This document shows, in pieces, positions 44,737-55,310 of a stretch of 64,000 nucleotides of DNA (the first letter of the stretch is position 1; each line of letters starts with the position of its first letter). The notes beneath the pieces were generated by a model. That model was not told the DNA's origin and made no database searches. It saw only the letters and a list, made by a program, of their open reading frames with translations. The stretch comes from Ceratothoa steindachneri. Lineage: Eukaryota; Arthropoda; Malacostraca; Isopoda; Cymothoidae. The stretch covers positions 85,849,256 through 85,913,255 of the forward strand of contig OZ018333.1 of NCBI GenBank assembly GCA_963969495.1. The letters are read 5' to 3'. Position numbers and translations under genes: made by a program.

Positions 44737-45322
44737 TGTGGACCTTGGAGGGCACCTTCCAGTCTCCAGGGAGTAATTGGAGCAGCGCCTCACAGACTGT
44801 AACACAGCAGTGGAAACTAAGGAGTGTACCGGGTCCCTGAGACAGGACACTTCGCCTAGTCCCGGATCTCACGTGTCCCTGTCAAAGGGGGCCTGCCTCC
44901 CCTTACCCTTCCTTTCATCCCCCTGTTCGGCTGGACATAACAAGGTTAAGGGTACACCCATTACTTATGATTCTTTGCACTTCCTGATTCGCGTCAACTA
45001 AGGTTTTTGTAAGACTTTACTTGGAGTTTGGTGTTAGCCCCCTATATAGTCAAGTCGAATTGGCCAAGGTGTTTTGTAAGGCCACCTAAAAATATATATA
45101 TATATATATTTTTTTGTTTAGAAATTGTAAATACTTTGGTGATTGGTTGATTGTTTGCATTTTTATTATTTACTGGGTTTGTGGTTGATTGCCATTATTT
45201 ATTTTTATTTAATAAAATTAGAAAATGGACCCTCTTCAATACCCTCTCCTTGAACCACCACAAGCAGACCTTGTTGGGGTGGCAGGAAGAATTGGTGAGG
45301 AAGTTGCAACCATGCCGCCACA
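44737..45322 (+). repeat. 5' LTR of Gy1 (probable)
   Basis: Begins TGTGG (44737) and ends CCACA (45318-45322), a five-base inverted end typical of LTRs. It includes a TA tract at about 45091-45110 and an AATAAA near 45211. The right end is fixed by the primer site six bases later; the left end is the nearest matching TGTGG and is less certain. The 3' partner is missing. Confidence 0.5.
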
Positions 45323-45328
45323 TATTTT

Positions 45329-45346
45329 TGGCGCCCAAATAGGGAC
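45329..45346 (+). promoter_or_regulatory. Primer-binding site, tRNA-Lys type
   Basis: TGGCGCCCAAATAGGGAC agrees at 16 of 18 bases with the tRNA-Lys3 primer site known from lentiviruses. It would prime minus-strand DNA synthesis. Confidence 0.75.
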
Positions 45347-45426
45347 TGTCCGGTGGTTTAAAGAAGGAGAGGAATGAGAGCCTGTGTGTTTTTTTGTCCT
45401 TGGTGGAAGAGGAACAGATTGGAGCC

Positions 45427-47045
45427 ATGGAGTTGGAACTGAGAAGATGAAGTGAGTTATTGGGGCAGAAAGACAGAGAAAATGCGCAGTTGAGAGTAGA
45501 AAATGGTAGCTTGAAGAGGAAAATGAGAAAGATAGAAGTGAGAGTGGAAGCGAGGATTAAAGATGGTGAGGTGCGAATGGAGGAAAGATTGATGCGAATG
45601 TTGAATGAGAGAATGGGAGAATCAGGTGCAATTGGTGGTAGTGTGGCCTCTACTCCACTTAGAATGGTAATGACGGACAAAAATGGACTGACAGACTTAA
45701 ACGAACCCCCGCAAGTGACTAGGCACCAAAAAAGAAGACCTCAAAGACTAGAATCGCAGACCGACAGGAAAGGACCCAACTAGCTAGCATTAACTCTGTG
45801 TACTTCCGCTCAAATGAAGGCATGAGTGAAAGTGATGCTGAGGTTCATCAGAGTATATTGATCAGAGAAGTGCCAAAGTTAAGTAAGTTTAGAGTGAAAG
45901 GAACAAAAGATGTGAGTTTTTTCAAAGAGTATGAAAGTTATTGTAAGGAGAAATTTTGAGAGAATAATAGGTTTTGGGTGCAAGAGTTGGGCGAGTTTCT
46001 GGAAGGGCATTTAAAAGAGTTTTACCGGACGATTATGTGTGTGGGTGAGCCTAAGTGGGATGTTATGAAAGAGAGAATGATAGAGCAATGTAAGAGGATG
46101 AAGATGAGTGTGAAATATAAGATAAATGGGTTTGACAAAGTGAGAATGAGGAAGAATGAGGATGTGAATTCATATGCGCATCACTTAGAGGCCTTGGCGC
46201 GAATGAAATTCGGAGATGATGGAATAGATTAGAAATAAGGAGATGAAGTTGTTAAGTATGTAAGGTATAAAAGGAAAGAGAAAATGAGAAATGGGCTGGC
46301 GAGAGATGGCTATGGGAGGATGTACTGGAGATGTTAGAGGACCGTGAATTTGAGGATTATGGAAGGGAGGAGGCGTCAACTCACGCTATGTGCAACTCAA
46401 ATATGAGTAATTGCCCCAGTTCGAGTCATATCAGGGGCACTGGTAGAGAACAGGTCAAGATTTTGGAGAATTATAAGGACAGAATGAACAGCAGTGTGTG
46501 TATGTTGGCCGCAAACCAAAAGGGAATAAAAGTAGGAGCAAGAGGCGGCATGGTTGGCGTAAGGTTCAGAATATTCGGATTAGTGGTCACCTGAATGGTA
46601 GGAATAATAGTAGATCTGGAATGAATGAGCCTAGGTGTCTGAGGTGTAAGAAAGTTGGGCACATGAGGGCTCTCTGTCGCTGGTCACAAGGAAGTTGCTT
46701 GGGCTGTGGGCAATTGGGGCATATGATAAAAGATCATGGTTGTGCAAGAGAAAGAGCGTGTTATGGATGTGGAAGAATGAGACACTTGGCATGAGATTGC
46801 AGGGAAGGTGGTCGAGTGAATATGAGTGGACCTGGAGTATTTGTAATTGTGGGCAGATAGGGCATTATGCTAGGATGTGTGCCAGTCCAAAAATTACTGG
46901 TCGTAAGTGTAGAATGGTAGGTCATGCAACAAGGTTGTGTAGGACTGGTGATAGATGCGTGAATGAAAGAATTAATGGGAATGATGCAAGTAATCAAGAT
47001 GGTATGACTCAGGGAATGAGTGTGTTCCTTCTGGTGAATTCTTGA
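45427..47045 (+). pseudogene. Gag of Gy1
   Basis: ATG at 45427. A stop follows after a few codons; a 107-codon frame then holds a Glu/Arg/Lys coiled coil (45460-45600). From 45830 the capsid region reads KFRVKGTKDVSFFKEYESYC and, at 45978-46232, MKERMIEQCKRMKMS and VNSYAHHLEALARMKFG. Zinc-knuckle positions at 46635-46943 read CLRCKKVGHMRALC, CLGCGQLGHMIKDHGC, CYGCGRMRHLA, CNCGQIGHYARMC and KCRMVGHATRLC: five in all, some degenerate. Frames change three times. The protein would form the particle shell and package RNA. Confidence 0.75.
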
Positions 47046-47820
47046 GAGTGCAAGTGATGAATGTGAGAGAAGGATTGTCAAATTGGAGTGAATTGGGGTC
47101 AGAGAGTTAATAGGTATGTGTGTTAAAGTTAAATGTGGAGAACGAGAAGTAAGTGCATTGATTAATACAGGATGTAAGGTGAATGTGGTGTACTATGAAA
47201 CATTTGTGGGAATGAAAGTAAGTGAAGTTGAGGATCATGGATATCATTTAACTGGATTAGGTGAGCAGGATGTGCCGATTGTTGCGAGGTTTAGAGAGTG
47301 TGTTTTGATTGCAGGTGTCAGAATGAATAAGGATGAATTTTGTGCAGTAGAAGGTGTTATTAGGTTATAAGCTTTTGAGAGGGAATGGTATCATGATTCA
47401 CCTTGATGTAGAGATGATTGAATGTAAGAAGAATGGAAGTTTGAAGTGTCAATGGTATGTAGATCCAGATGGAAGTGTGAGAGTGAATATCATGAAATGT
47501 CTGGAGGTATATGCGATTGAGAGTGTGCCTGTTAAGTAGAATGAAACATTGAGTGTAAGGATTGGATAGAATTCTGATTCTGATGTTGAGATAAGTAAGA
47601 ATGATGGGAATATTTATGTCTTGGATGGTAGTACTGCAAACTATTGTTTTAAGCGAGTTGTGCATGTGCTTGAAGGTGTAATTGATATGAAAGATCCGCG
47701 TGTCTACATACAAGTTTGGCCTGATCTCGGAAGGAAGAGTTTGAGAGGTGTGCAAGTGGGAGATAAATTGGGTGTAGTAAATAGTGGTAAATATGGAGAA
47801 TGACACGCATGTGGTTAAGG
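47046..47820 (+). pseudogene. Retropepsin region of Gy1
   Basis: The frame at 47116-47370 contains ALINTGCKVNVVY, the active-site region, with Asn in place of the catalytic Asp seen in copy 2 (LIDSGCKMSLVY). The LLGY block follows at about 47355 (ILGY-like in copy 2). The frame at 47621-47803 is the linker to reverse transcriptase and includes IQVWPDLGRKSLRGVQVGD, paralleled by RVKGQVRGIQVGD in copy 2. Inactive. Confidence 0.7.
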
Positions 47821-48511
47821 CAAGTGTGTTTTCCGTGAGTGTAACATCAAATGTTTGGAAGTATGAAGATTTGATTGAGCAAGTGAAATTGGAAGAAAAG
47901 TTGAGTGAATGTGAGAAGTAAAATGTATACAGGATGTTGTGGAATAGGAGAGGTGCCTTGAGTCAAGGGGATGAAGACTTTGGCAATGCTCGCTTGCCTG
48001 AGTTCAGAATAATTTTGAGCAACGATACAGCAATTTATTAAAGGCCTCGACATTTCCCTATCCCCGTGGCTCAAGAGATGGAGGAACAGTGTGAGGAATT
48101 AGAGAGAATTGGTGTAATTGAGCCAAGTGTGAGTGTCTGGAATAGTCAGATTGTACCTGTACAAAAGCCAGATGGACGGTTGCGACTGTGTATTGACTAT
48201 AGAAGCATGAATGAACGAACATGAAAGACAAGTTTGCTATGAGTGTTGTGACTGAGTGTGTTTATGATATGTTTGGAATGAAACTATTTTCTAAGATGGA
48301 TCTGGTACATGGTTACTACCAGATGCTTGTGGCTGTTACGGCATTCTCATCTCAAAGCGCCATTATCAGTTTAGAAACCTGAGCTTTGGGTTGGCAAAGG
48401 CCCCGGCTGCTTTTCAGCGCACTAGGAATGTAGAGTTGAGTGGCTTTCCGTGTAAGAATGTAAGAGTATTTTTGGAAGATATTTTGTTGAGTGATTTTGT
48501 TTGTTTTATTT
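47821..48511 (+). pseudogene. Reverse transcriptase of Gy1, truncated
   Basis: Broken frames give SVWNSQIVPVQKPDGRLRLC followed by IDYRSMNERT (finger blocks) near 48130-48230, then KMDLVHGYYQM near 48300, and VFLEDILLSDF near 48465-48495 at the YxDD box, where Tyr-Ile-Asp-Asp has become Phe-Leu-Glu-Asp. The element stops there at the family A insertion. Confidence 0.75.
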
Positions 48512-48730
48512 AGGGGGCTATCTGGCAACTAACCACTTGGGCATTAGTAGCCACAAACAAACAACCTAGTTCTAGGCTACTTTAAAATAAAAATTTGAAA
48601 ACAAAACAACAATTTATTTTTTAAGGGGCTATCTGGCGACTGCCCACTTAGGCATAAGTCGCCATAAACAAACAGCCAAGTTCTAGGCTACTTTAAAAAA
48701 ATTGAAAAGAGAGCAACAATAAGAAGAAAT
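48512..48730 (-). repeat. Tandemly duplicated family A 3' end
   Basis: ggggctatctggcaactaac...ttctaggctactttaaaa at 48513-48590 is repeated as ggggctatctggcgactgcc...ttctaggctactttaaaa at 48624-48697, separated by an A-rich then T-rich stretch. The second unit is closer to the 27.1 and 32.9 kb ends. Confidence 0.8.
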
Positions 48731-48790
48731 AACAATTATGAAGCAATAACAATAACAATAACAAAACAATAACAAAAACAACAACTAAAC

Positions 48791-50330
48791 CTAGTTAAAA
48801 GAAAGGGAGAAGGCCGGCCTTCCCCCAAAAGTCAACAAGTCCACCAGACAATGTGCACGCACTCGTCCCGAGTACAAAGGACAGGCGGTAACGACCCCGC
48901 CTATCCCGGTACTGGGACAGGTAATGTGCGCGAAGATCACCCAGACTGGGAACTCGACAAGAATGTACCGAACAGTCTGGGGAACGGCGCAGTCGTCGCA
49001 ATAGGGCGCAAGCGAGCGCTCCATCAAATAGCGATGCATCACACGAGTGTGTGCGATTCGGAGATGACAAAAAGCGACCTGAAGCCGTCCCGGCATTGGG
49101 GGATAGGTCCATGGGAACAGTGGCGGCGCAATGGCACGCAACTTTAAGTTCCCTTCGACCGTCTCCCATCTTCTCTGCCAAGCAGTCCGAAGAGCTGCCC
49201 GTATTCCTGCCATGTAGTCGGTGTGAGGAAGAGCGAAACGCTGGTACGGTCGCAGAGTCCTCGTGAACTCTTTAGCGCACCTCCACACCTCTGCGAGAGG
49301 GGTCTTCCCGTTAAGTGAAGACGCGTATGCTAGCCAAGAAGAGCGGCGGGCATGCTTCGAAATATACCGGAACCTAGCCATAGCCCGACGAAATTCACCG
49401 ACAGTGAAATCGTTCGGGCGGCGCTTATAGCGCATGTAGGCATAACGCTTCTGTTTGAGGGCCGTCTCACACTCAGCCGACCAACATTGGAGTGGTCGGC
49501 GTGCAAAACCACCAGACGTTCTGGGTATAGTAGTCAGGCTCTCGGCGATGAGGTTGTCGGAGAAGAACTCAACGGGCTCATCTACAGACCTAAACTCCTC
49601 GACTGAGATAGAGAATTCAGTCATTTCCTGAAATTCAGGCTACAGCTCCCGCGCGAAACACCCCCGAGGTGGGCTCTCAGGCAGCAGTTGCCCTGAAAAT
49701 GATATTTGAATGGGAAAGTGATCACTACCATGGAGGTCATCGACCACCCCCCAATCAAAATCAGGCTGTGCATCTGAAGAGCACAAAGATAGATCAAGGC
49801 GAGAAAATTTAGCGGTTATCGGGCAGTGATGCGTAAAGTCATCCACATTTACGACACCTATCTCAATCTCTTCGATCAGAACGGCAAGGACTTGTCCCCT
49901 GGGATTTATTGAGTAATCTCCCCAGAGAGGATGCCTGCCGTTCAGATCTCCAAGCATGAGAGGGCCTCGGCAACCGTGCCACGACGCGGCGGAAGTCCCC
50001 CGCTTCGAAGTCAGCTGACGGTGGAATGTATGCAGAAATAATAGTATATCTCCTATCCAGGTGAAGCTGCACAGCCACTGCCTGAAAGGAGGTATGTAAA
50101 GTCAAAGGAAGAACGGAGACATCATGCCGGGTGTAAACCGGGCATCCCTCAGCCTGGCCATCTCGTGGTGGCAGGGCGCAAAAACCTTATACACCGGGAG
50201 GGCGGGCAGGGGGCACGCGCCTAGCATGGTCTCCTGCAGAAAAATAGCTAACGGGGAACGGGACGAGACGAGCCTCCGCAGCTCCTCCCACTTGGCCCGG
50301 AATCCACGGCAATTCCATTTAAGGAATATG
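48791..50330 (-). pseudogene. Family A ORF2 in C6, RT and RNase H deleted
   Basis: Endonuclease region: KWNCRGFRAKWEELRRLVSS (about 50315), IFLQETMLGACPLP, RRYTIISAYIPPSADFEAGD, LGDLNGRHPLWGDYS (49957-49915) and GSDHFPIQ, with catalytic positions kept. A second frame, 277 codons long (49624-48791), starts in the linker (MTEFSISVEEFRSVDEPVEF), passes NGKTPLAEVWRCAKE and continues directly into YQRFALPHTDYMAGIRAALR and the Cys/His tail (YCDDC). Everything between, about 2 kb of reverse transcriptase and RNase H, is gone, yet the join keeps the frame. Confidence 0.82.
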
Positions 50331-52241
50331 CCCTCCATGCCTTGCTCGGAGGAGACGCGGGGGCTCTCTTCGAACAGGAGACCATCACGGGAATGGCCGT
50401 ACGCTTCCCGGAGGCAGAACCCCGGGCGCTGTTGGCCAGACAAAGCGCTGTCGCCTTCGAGGACTTATTGGGGGAGGTTGGGCTCGCCATGCGAGTCTTT
50501 TCCTCCTTCCGCCTCGAAATCTTAGGCGAGCATAGCGGCTTCGGAGGCAGCGGGGAGCCCTCTTTTCGAGGAACCACCGTCTCCGAGCCATTCAGCCCAC
50601 CACTAGACATGGGCGAAGGAGCCGAAGCTCCTTTCTTGCTGTCCTCCTTTCGGTGGACAGCTTTAGGAACTCCAGAAGATGGCCTGGCGACCAACTTCAG
50701 GGGTGTTGCCTCCTGTGGGTCTAACGACTCGGTGGAGTCGTTAGACTCCACCTACTCAGGGAGCTCGTCACAGTCAAACGTGACAAAGAGTGTAGGGGTG
50801 GGTCTCGAGGCTCCTCCCTGTTTTCTCATTACACGTTCGACCTTGACCACACCATTGTCAGCCGGATCTAAGGTGATGTCCTCTATGGAGTAGTCAATGA
50901 GTTCCTTCGCATAAACTACTCCTTTAACAAAGTTCATAGTAGAGTGCGGCGTCACACTCACCGGGGTGCCATCAAGTGTCCGAAGGGCACTTATCTTGGC
51001 CTCTTCGGAGGGATCCGCCGCATTCGCCAGAAGGCTCCCGTCCGAGAAACGGGTCACCTTCGGCTCTCTACCAATCACACTAGCTAATGCTCTCCTCTGA
51101 TGGATCATGTTGCCCTTGACCAACATGCTGCCATTAGTGGAGCGAATAACGAGGAAGCGTTTCAAGCCAGCGGGCTCGAAAACGCCAGGTAACCTCTGAA
51201 TCAGAAGCCCTGATGTTTGTGAGGCTCCGCCCTGCGCTCTTTTCGTCTTAGTCATAGTTGAGGGCTCTGCACCGGGGAGGTAATGAGGCCGGATGTGCCG
51301 AATCTTGGCTTGGTCGTTTACCAAAGTGGCAGCATACCCATCCGTCCCTGCAGCCCCCGCGGATGGAGAGGAGCCCAGAGTCTTAAGGACTTTTTCTTAT
51401 TTTTTTTTTCTTTTTAGGAGAGGAGGGCGGGAAATGAACCCGCTTCTCCCCTCCGCCACATAAGCCCCTAGGCCAGACGGACTGGCCTCAGCCAGGTCCT
51501 TCTCCCAAATAGAGAAGTTCCTGGTAGTCACAGGGGCACCATTTGGAGGAGATCCCTCCCCTCCTTGTAATGCCTTGGAAACCCGGGCCGTTTGAGGAGG
51601 ACCTTGCATAGGGGCGGATTCGGGTTCAGTGCTTGGCACCGAGCCCAGATTCCCTCACATAGAAGGACCTACCGTCTGAGGCTGGGTTGCCTCAAGGACC
51701 ATGTCTATCAGAGGAGGGGCCTCCAGTTGGCCATTCCCTCCCAGGACATCGCAGGTCCCGTTGGCAGCGTCACCAGTCATGTGCGGGGAGGCCCCTGCCT
51801 TGACCCCGGCAAGGTTCAATATTCTTGCCAGCAGGTCTTTTGAGGGAAGCGATCTTAGGGGCCTGGCTTCCCTCTCCCCTTTATAGGGGTTTGCCCTACC
51901 GAGTCCCTTTACTGGGAAGCAGTTGGCTATGAGCTGCTTGCTGGCTTTCTTGGCAGTCCAGTTGGAAAGAAAAGGGGGGGACTGCGGCTGGAAAGGGGAA
52001 GGTGCCCGAAAGCACCTCCAGAGAAGGGGGTTAGGGGAAGTCCCCTACACCCGTAGGCAAAGGAGAGGAGCAAGCCTCCTCTCTGGTTAGAGAAATATGG
52101 AGGGTCCCCTGTGTAAGCACAGGGATGGGGGAGAAGACCTCCATTTTTTCTGTGGAGCTGCCCGAGGGCGGCTCCGTCGATGGAACAGGGGAAGCTGAGG
52201 GTTGATTTTTTTATTAGTTCATCATTGGGCATGGTGACCAT
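50331..52241 (-). pseudogene. Family A ORF1 in C6, knuckles deleted
   Basis: ATG at 52241 (MPNDELIKKSTL) with the same N-terminal blocks as C3. The frame at 51324-50752 covers GLKRFLVIRSTNGSMLVKGN to TLFVTFDCDELPE and then meets, after a short palindromic junction (50721-50752), the C-terminal block DPQEATPLKLVARPSSGVPK. The whole zinc-knuckle region present in C3 is missing. Frameshifts occur near 51350 and 51650-51920. Confidence 0.75.
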
Positions 52242-52565
52242 GTATTTTATACGGGAAGGAATAGCTCATCACCCCTCGCAGTAGCCCACCCTGCGAGGGG
52301 TGCATACAGGCCTGGCAGAGCCAGGTGCCGCCATCTAAGACCACCCCTCCCGCCTGGTGGCCTGGCGGCTCCACCTTGTACATGGCATAAAAAACAAAGA
52401 TAGATGGTGAAGTGAGAAGGAAAGGGGATGTGAGGAAGGTGTGGGTGTGGATGAAGTAGGTTGTTAAAAGCCAACCATCCCAGCCCTGAGCTCAGGGGTT
52501 AGGGAACATTGTCACCTCCCCCCTCAGCCCCGATAAGGGATGGTTGGCTGAGAAGAAGGTCAGCT
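52242..52565 (-). repeat. Family A leader of C6
   Basis: Contains the hairpin, the GC-rich block gccaggtgccgccat, the gatgaagtaggttgttaaaa block and cccctcagccccgataaggga, as in the leader at 39.25-39.58 kb. It ends at ggtcagctgtc, where CR1-like sequence or spacer begins. Confidence 0.75.
52270..52302 (-). promoter_or_regulatory. Leader hairpin, perfect 12-bp stem
   Basis: CACCCCTCGCAG, a 9-base loop, CTGCGAGGGGTG. It is 28 bases upstream of the ORF1 start of C6 and homologous to 39263-39295. Confidence 0.6.
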
Positions 52566-52639
52566 GTCTTAGTAAAAGATTGAGTAAAAAAAATTATCCT
52601 CAAAGCAGTCTAGAAACTTACAACTTGCTCTCTCTCTTC

Positions 52640-53110
52640 CTATCATATTTTACAGGTACACAGAATTGAAATCAAAGTCACCAAGAATAACTGTACCTAC
52701 TTCACATCTTTTACATATTTCCCTGATCATTAAGTCATATTTACAATCAGTCTGTTGGGTGGTCTGTAAAGGGCTCTCAAGTGTATTATCCTATTTTTTA
52801 CTGACCCTAATACCTATCTACAGTGACTCAACTTCTCATTGTTTTATAGAATCATATAGATTTGAAGCAATGCTATATTTTATATAAATAATCAACCCAC
52901 AACCATTCCTATCTCTCCTTTGACTAGTGTACATATAACCATGTAGTTCAAATTCACTCACATTGTCATTAAATTTATTTTCATTAACTCATGATTCTAT
53001 TACACATATTGTATCTATATTTTAATCAGTAATATAACTAAATAACTCATATTTCTTATTTCTAAGACTACGAGCATTAGTATAAAGACAACTCAGCCCT
53101 CCTATCCCTA
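52640..53110 (-). pseudogene. CR1-like ORF2 endonuclease, N-terminal half
   Basis: Minus strand, from 53110 leftwards: LSCLYTNARSLRNKKYELFS, then IDTICVIES, NVSEFELHGYMYTSQRRDRN, CGLIIYIK, and finally VILGDFDFNSVYL at 52660. The NARSLxNK, GGGLxIYIK-like and LGDFN blocks are the start, middle and later part of CR1-type APE endonucleases. The rest of ORF2 is absent, cut near 52640. Internal stops make it dead. Confidence 0.75.
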
Positions 53111-53727
53111 AAGCACCTCTTTTGCCTGTATACCTTCCACTCTATCTTCTCTGCATCTCTTTACTTTCTCTTGCCAAACCTATGCTCTTGTATTTCCATG
53201 ACCACTATCAATAACTAGTTTACTGCCTGCCAAGACCTAATGACATTATCTAACCCCTGCCACAACACATTAACCCCACCCCAGCTTAGATGGAGTCCAT
53301 CCAATGCATACAATGCCTTAATACCCCAAAAGCCATTCCATACATCTACAAATACTAGTCCTGACTCCTCTCACAGGCCTTTCTAACTCATCTTTCTTAT
53401 TTCTAAGACTATGAGCATTGGTATAAAGACAACTCAGCCCTCCTATCCCTGAAGCACCTCATTTAGAATGTATACCTTCCACTCTATCTCTTCTGCATCT
53501 CTTTCCCTTCCCTGCCCCAAACTAAACTCTTATATTTCCCTGACCACTATCAGTAACTAGTTTCCCACCTACAAAGACCAAACGAGACTATCTAACTCCT
53601 GCCACAACATGTCAACCCCAGCCCAGTTTAGATGGAGCCCATCCAATGCATACAATGCCTATTCATATATAACCCATTCCAAATATCTACAAACACTAAT
53701 CCCGACTCCTCACAAAGGCCTTTCACA
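53044..53727 (-). repeat. About 340-bp tandem duplication across ORF1/ORF2 junction
   Basis: ttctaagacta-gagcatt-gtataaagac starts the shared block at 53061 and again at 53401; both units run through the ORF1 end (DGLHLxW block V region). Unit 1 is about 53044-53383 and unit 2 about 53384-53727. They differ at roughly one base in eight. Confidence 0.8.
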
Positions 53728-54491
53728 TACTCATTCAGTCCAATTGCATGAGAAAACCATTCCATCCAAATATCCAATCTCAGAAGCACACCTTTCACTC
53801 TACTTTCACTCATCCTTTCAACTAACTTACACAAACCCACCTTCTTAACATCATTAATTCCTACAAGCATAATCACAACTGCATCCCTCTCACACCCAGA
53901 CACCAGACTATCATACCTCTCAGACAAATCATTTACACCAGCACCCTGCAAACAAACTCTCAGTCCCTTCAATTTGCTCGCACTCAACTCCTATCAAAAT
54001 ATCTAATCTGAGTCACCCATCACAAGCACCTCAGTCATCTTCCTAGGCCTAACTTCACCCTCCTTCCTGTTTTCATTCAAACTACCACTTATTCGACTTT
54101 CTGCCACAAACAACATCAGATAAATCATTTTCAACCACTCCTCTGTCAGGGCATCGAATCTGTTAGTCAATCTAACGGGTTCCATGTCCCCCTTACTCAT
54201 ACACCTAACCTGTCCTAACCCAGCGAATCTATCTATATTCAACCACCATTCATCTTCACTTACATCAGTCACTTGTTTCTCTCCAGTTCCTAGGCAAGGC
54301 CTATCTTCCATCCTCCTGCTCCCAGCCACATTCTTCTTACTTACACTTGCATGCCTTCACACTTCAACACCCAAATCATTTAATCTCTTACATTCATCCC
54401 AAAATTGACTCACCTCCTCTTTCAACACCACAAGAATCACATAATAACATACATCAAATGGCATACTCACTTCATCTAAAGCAACAGCCAT
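53560..54491 (-). pseudogene. CR1-like ORF1 with SGNH-hydrolase domain
   Basis: ATG at 54491 (MAVALDEVSMPFDVCYYVIL). A 108-codon frame (54329-54003) ends in TEVLVMGDSD, block I of SGNH/GDSL hydrolases. The next frame (53987-53628) holds AVVIMLVGINDVKK, block III (GxND), and the last block reads LDGLHLNWAGVDMLWQEL in a shifted frame near 53640-53590, the catalytic Asp/His block. Esterase-like ORF1 proteins of this kind are known from CR1-type and related non-LTR elements, where they may act on membranes or lipids. A stop and two frameshifts inactivate it. Confidence 0.75.
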
Positions 54492-55022
54492 AGTGAGAAA
54501 ACTTTTCAAAACCCTTTAATTAAGCCATCAAGAAAAGTGTAAATAAAAGGGAGAGAAAGTTAGGCCACTCTGAAACAAACAAATGGGAGCTATTTCATGA
54601 TTTAACTTTAGATATAATAAAAAATTCTTTGAGTATTTTGTGAAACACTCAATATGATATACAATGTGATTTCCCAAACTTAAATATATTATACCAAAAG
54701 AAAAAGTCACTGAATAGAGTACTCGCTGAGAACATGTCCATTTACTAGCGCTGCCATTTGTTATCCTTCAACTAAACATTAACAGTATATGCAACAAAGA
54801 AATAGACTCAAAGAATTCCTATCCATGACAACATATGTATATCTAAATCATCCAGCAATCAACATCAAACACAAATAAAAAGGTACCACATTACAGGCAC
54901 ATCTCTTCCTAACCAAGATGTAATGGAAATACAAATTATTGGTTAAATTTCAGAAAATGTCTGCCCTCAATTTTCGTGAGCGCTTTGTATAAATATCCAT
55001 ATTTTTGAAAAATATACAAATA
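54492..55022. other. AT-rich non-coding, no gene seen
   Basis: Sequence upstream of the CR1-like ORF1 on the minus strand, probably including its leader. No other feature recognised. Confidence 0.4.
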
Positions 55023-55057
55023 CTATATAGAGTATATCAAAGATATACTCTATATAG
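55023..55057. repeat. Perfect 16-bp inverted repeat, 3-base loop
   Basis: CTATATAGAGTATATC, aaa, GATATACTCTATATAG. It ends about ten bases before the SINE-like element. Confidence 0.9.
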
Positions 55058-55068
55058 CACTTTCACTA

Positions 55069-55310
55069 GCCTCCTGGCTAGTATAGCGGTTAGCATGCTT
55101 ACCTGGCAAACAATGAATTGGCAGTTTGAATCTCAGTCCAGATTCTTTTTAAGCTGACACTATTTACTGAGGGAGGTTACTTCCGTGACTGGGCATCACG
55201 GTGGGGAGTTGGAACTTGCTCTTGCTAACATCTGCCTGATAAGCAGCAACACAGCAGCTTCATAGGAGGACTGAAACCAACAAACTTTAACTTTAAAATA
55301 GATTGGTCAT
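55069..55310 (+). repeat. tRNA-derived SINE-like element
   Basis: The head reads gcctcctggctagtatagcg then gttagcatgcttacctggca, an A-box-like region, and about 30 bases later gcagtttgaatctcag, a B-box-like region, with tRNA spacing. The body contains ttactgagggaggttac, cacggtggggagttgg and ends near ctttaactttaaaa. No complete cloverleaf acceptor stem closes it, so a SINE is likelier than a tRNA gene. Confidence 0.6.

Larger units (their letters stand above)
44737..48511 (+). mobile_element. Gypsy copy 1 (Gy1), 3'-truncated
   Basis: Plus-strand Ty3/Gypsy element with a 5' LTR, tRNA-Lys-like primer site, Gag with coiled coil and five knuckle positions, retropepsin and the first half of reverse transcriptase. 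It is cut at the catalytic box by family A copy C6. No continuation is seen beyond C6. Its coding strand is unusually poor in C. Confidence 0.8.
48512..52565 (-). mobile_element. Family A copy C6, internally deleted
   Basis: Minus-strand copy inserted in the Gypsy reverse transcriptase. It has a duplicated 3' end (48512-48619 and 48620 on), an ORF2 lacking reverse transcriptase and RNase H, an ORF1 lacking the knuckles, and a leader with the intact hairpin. The 5' end stops at about 52565, before the tandem leader units. Confidence 0.8.

Noticed and set aside
55069..55141. Functional tRNA gene
   Set aside because: A- and B-box-like words are present but the acceptor stem does not close and a SINE-like body follows.
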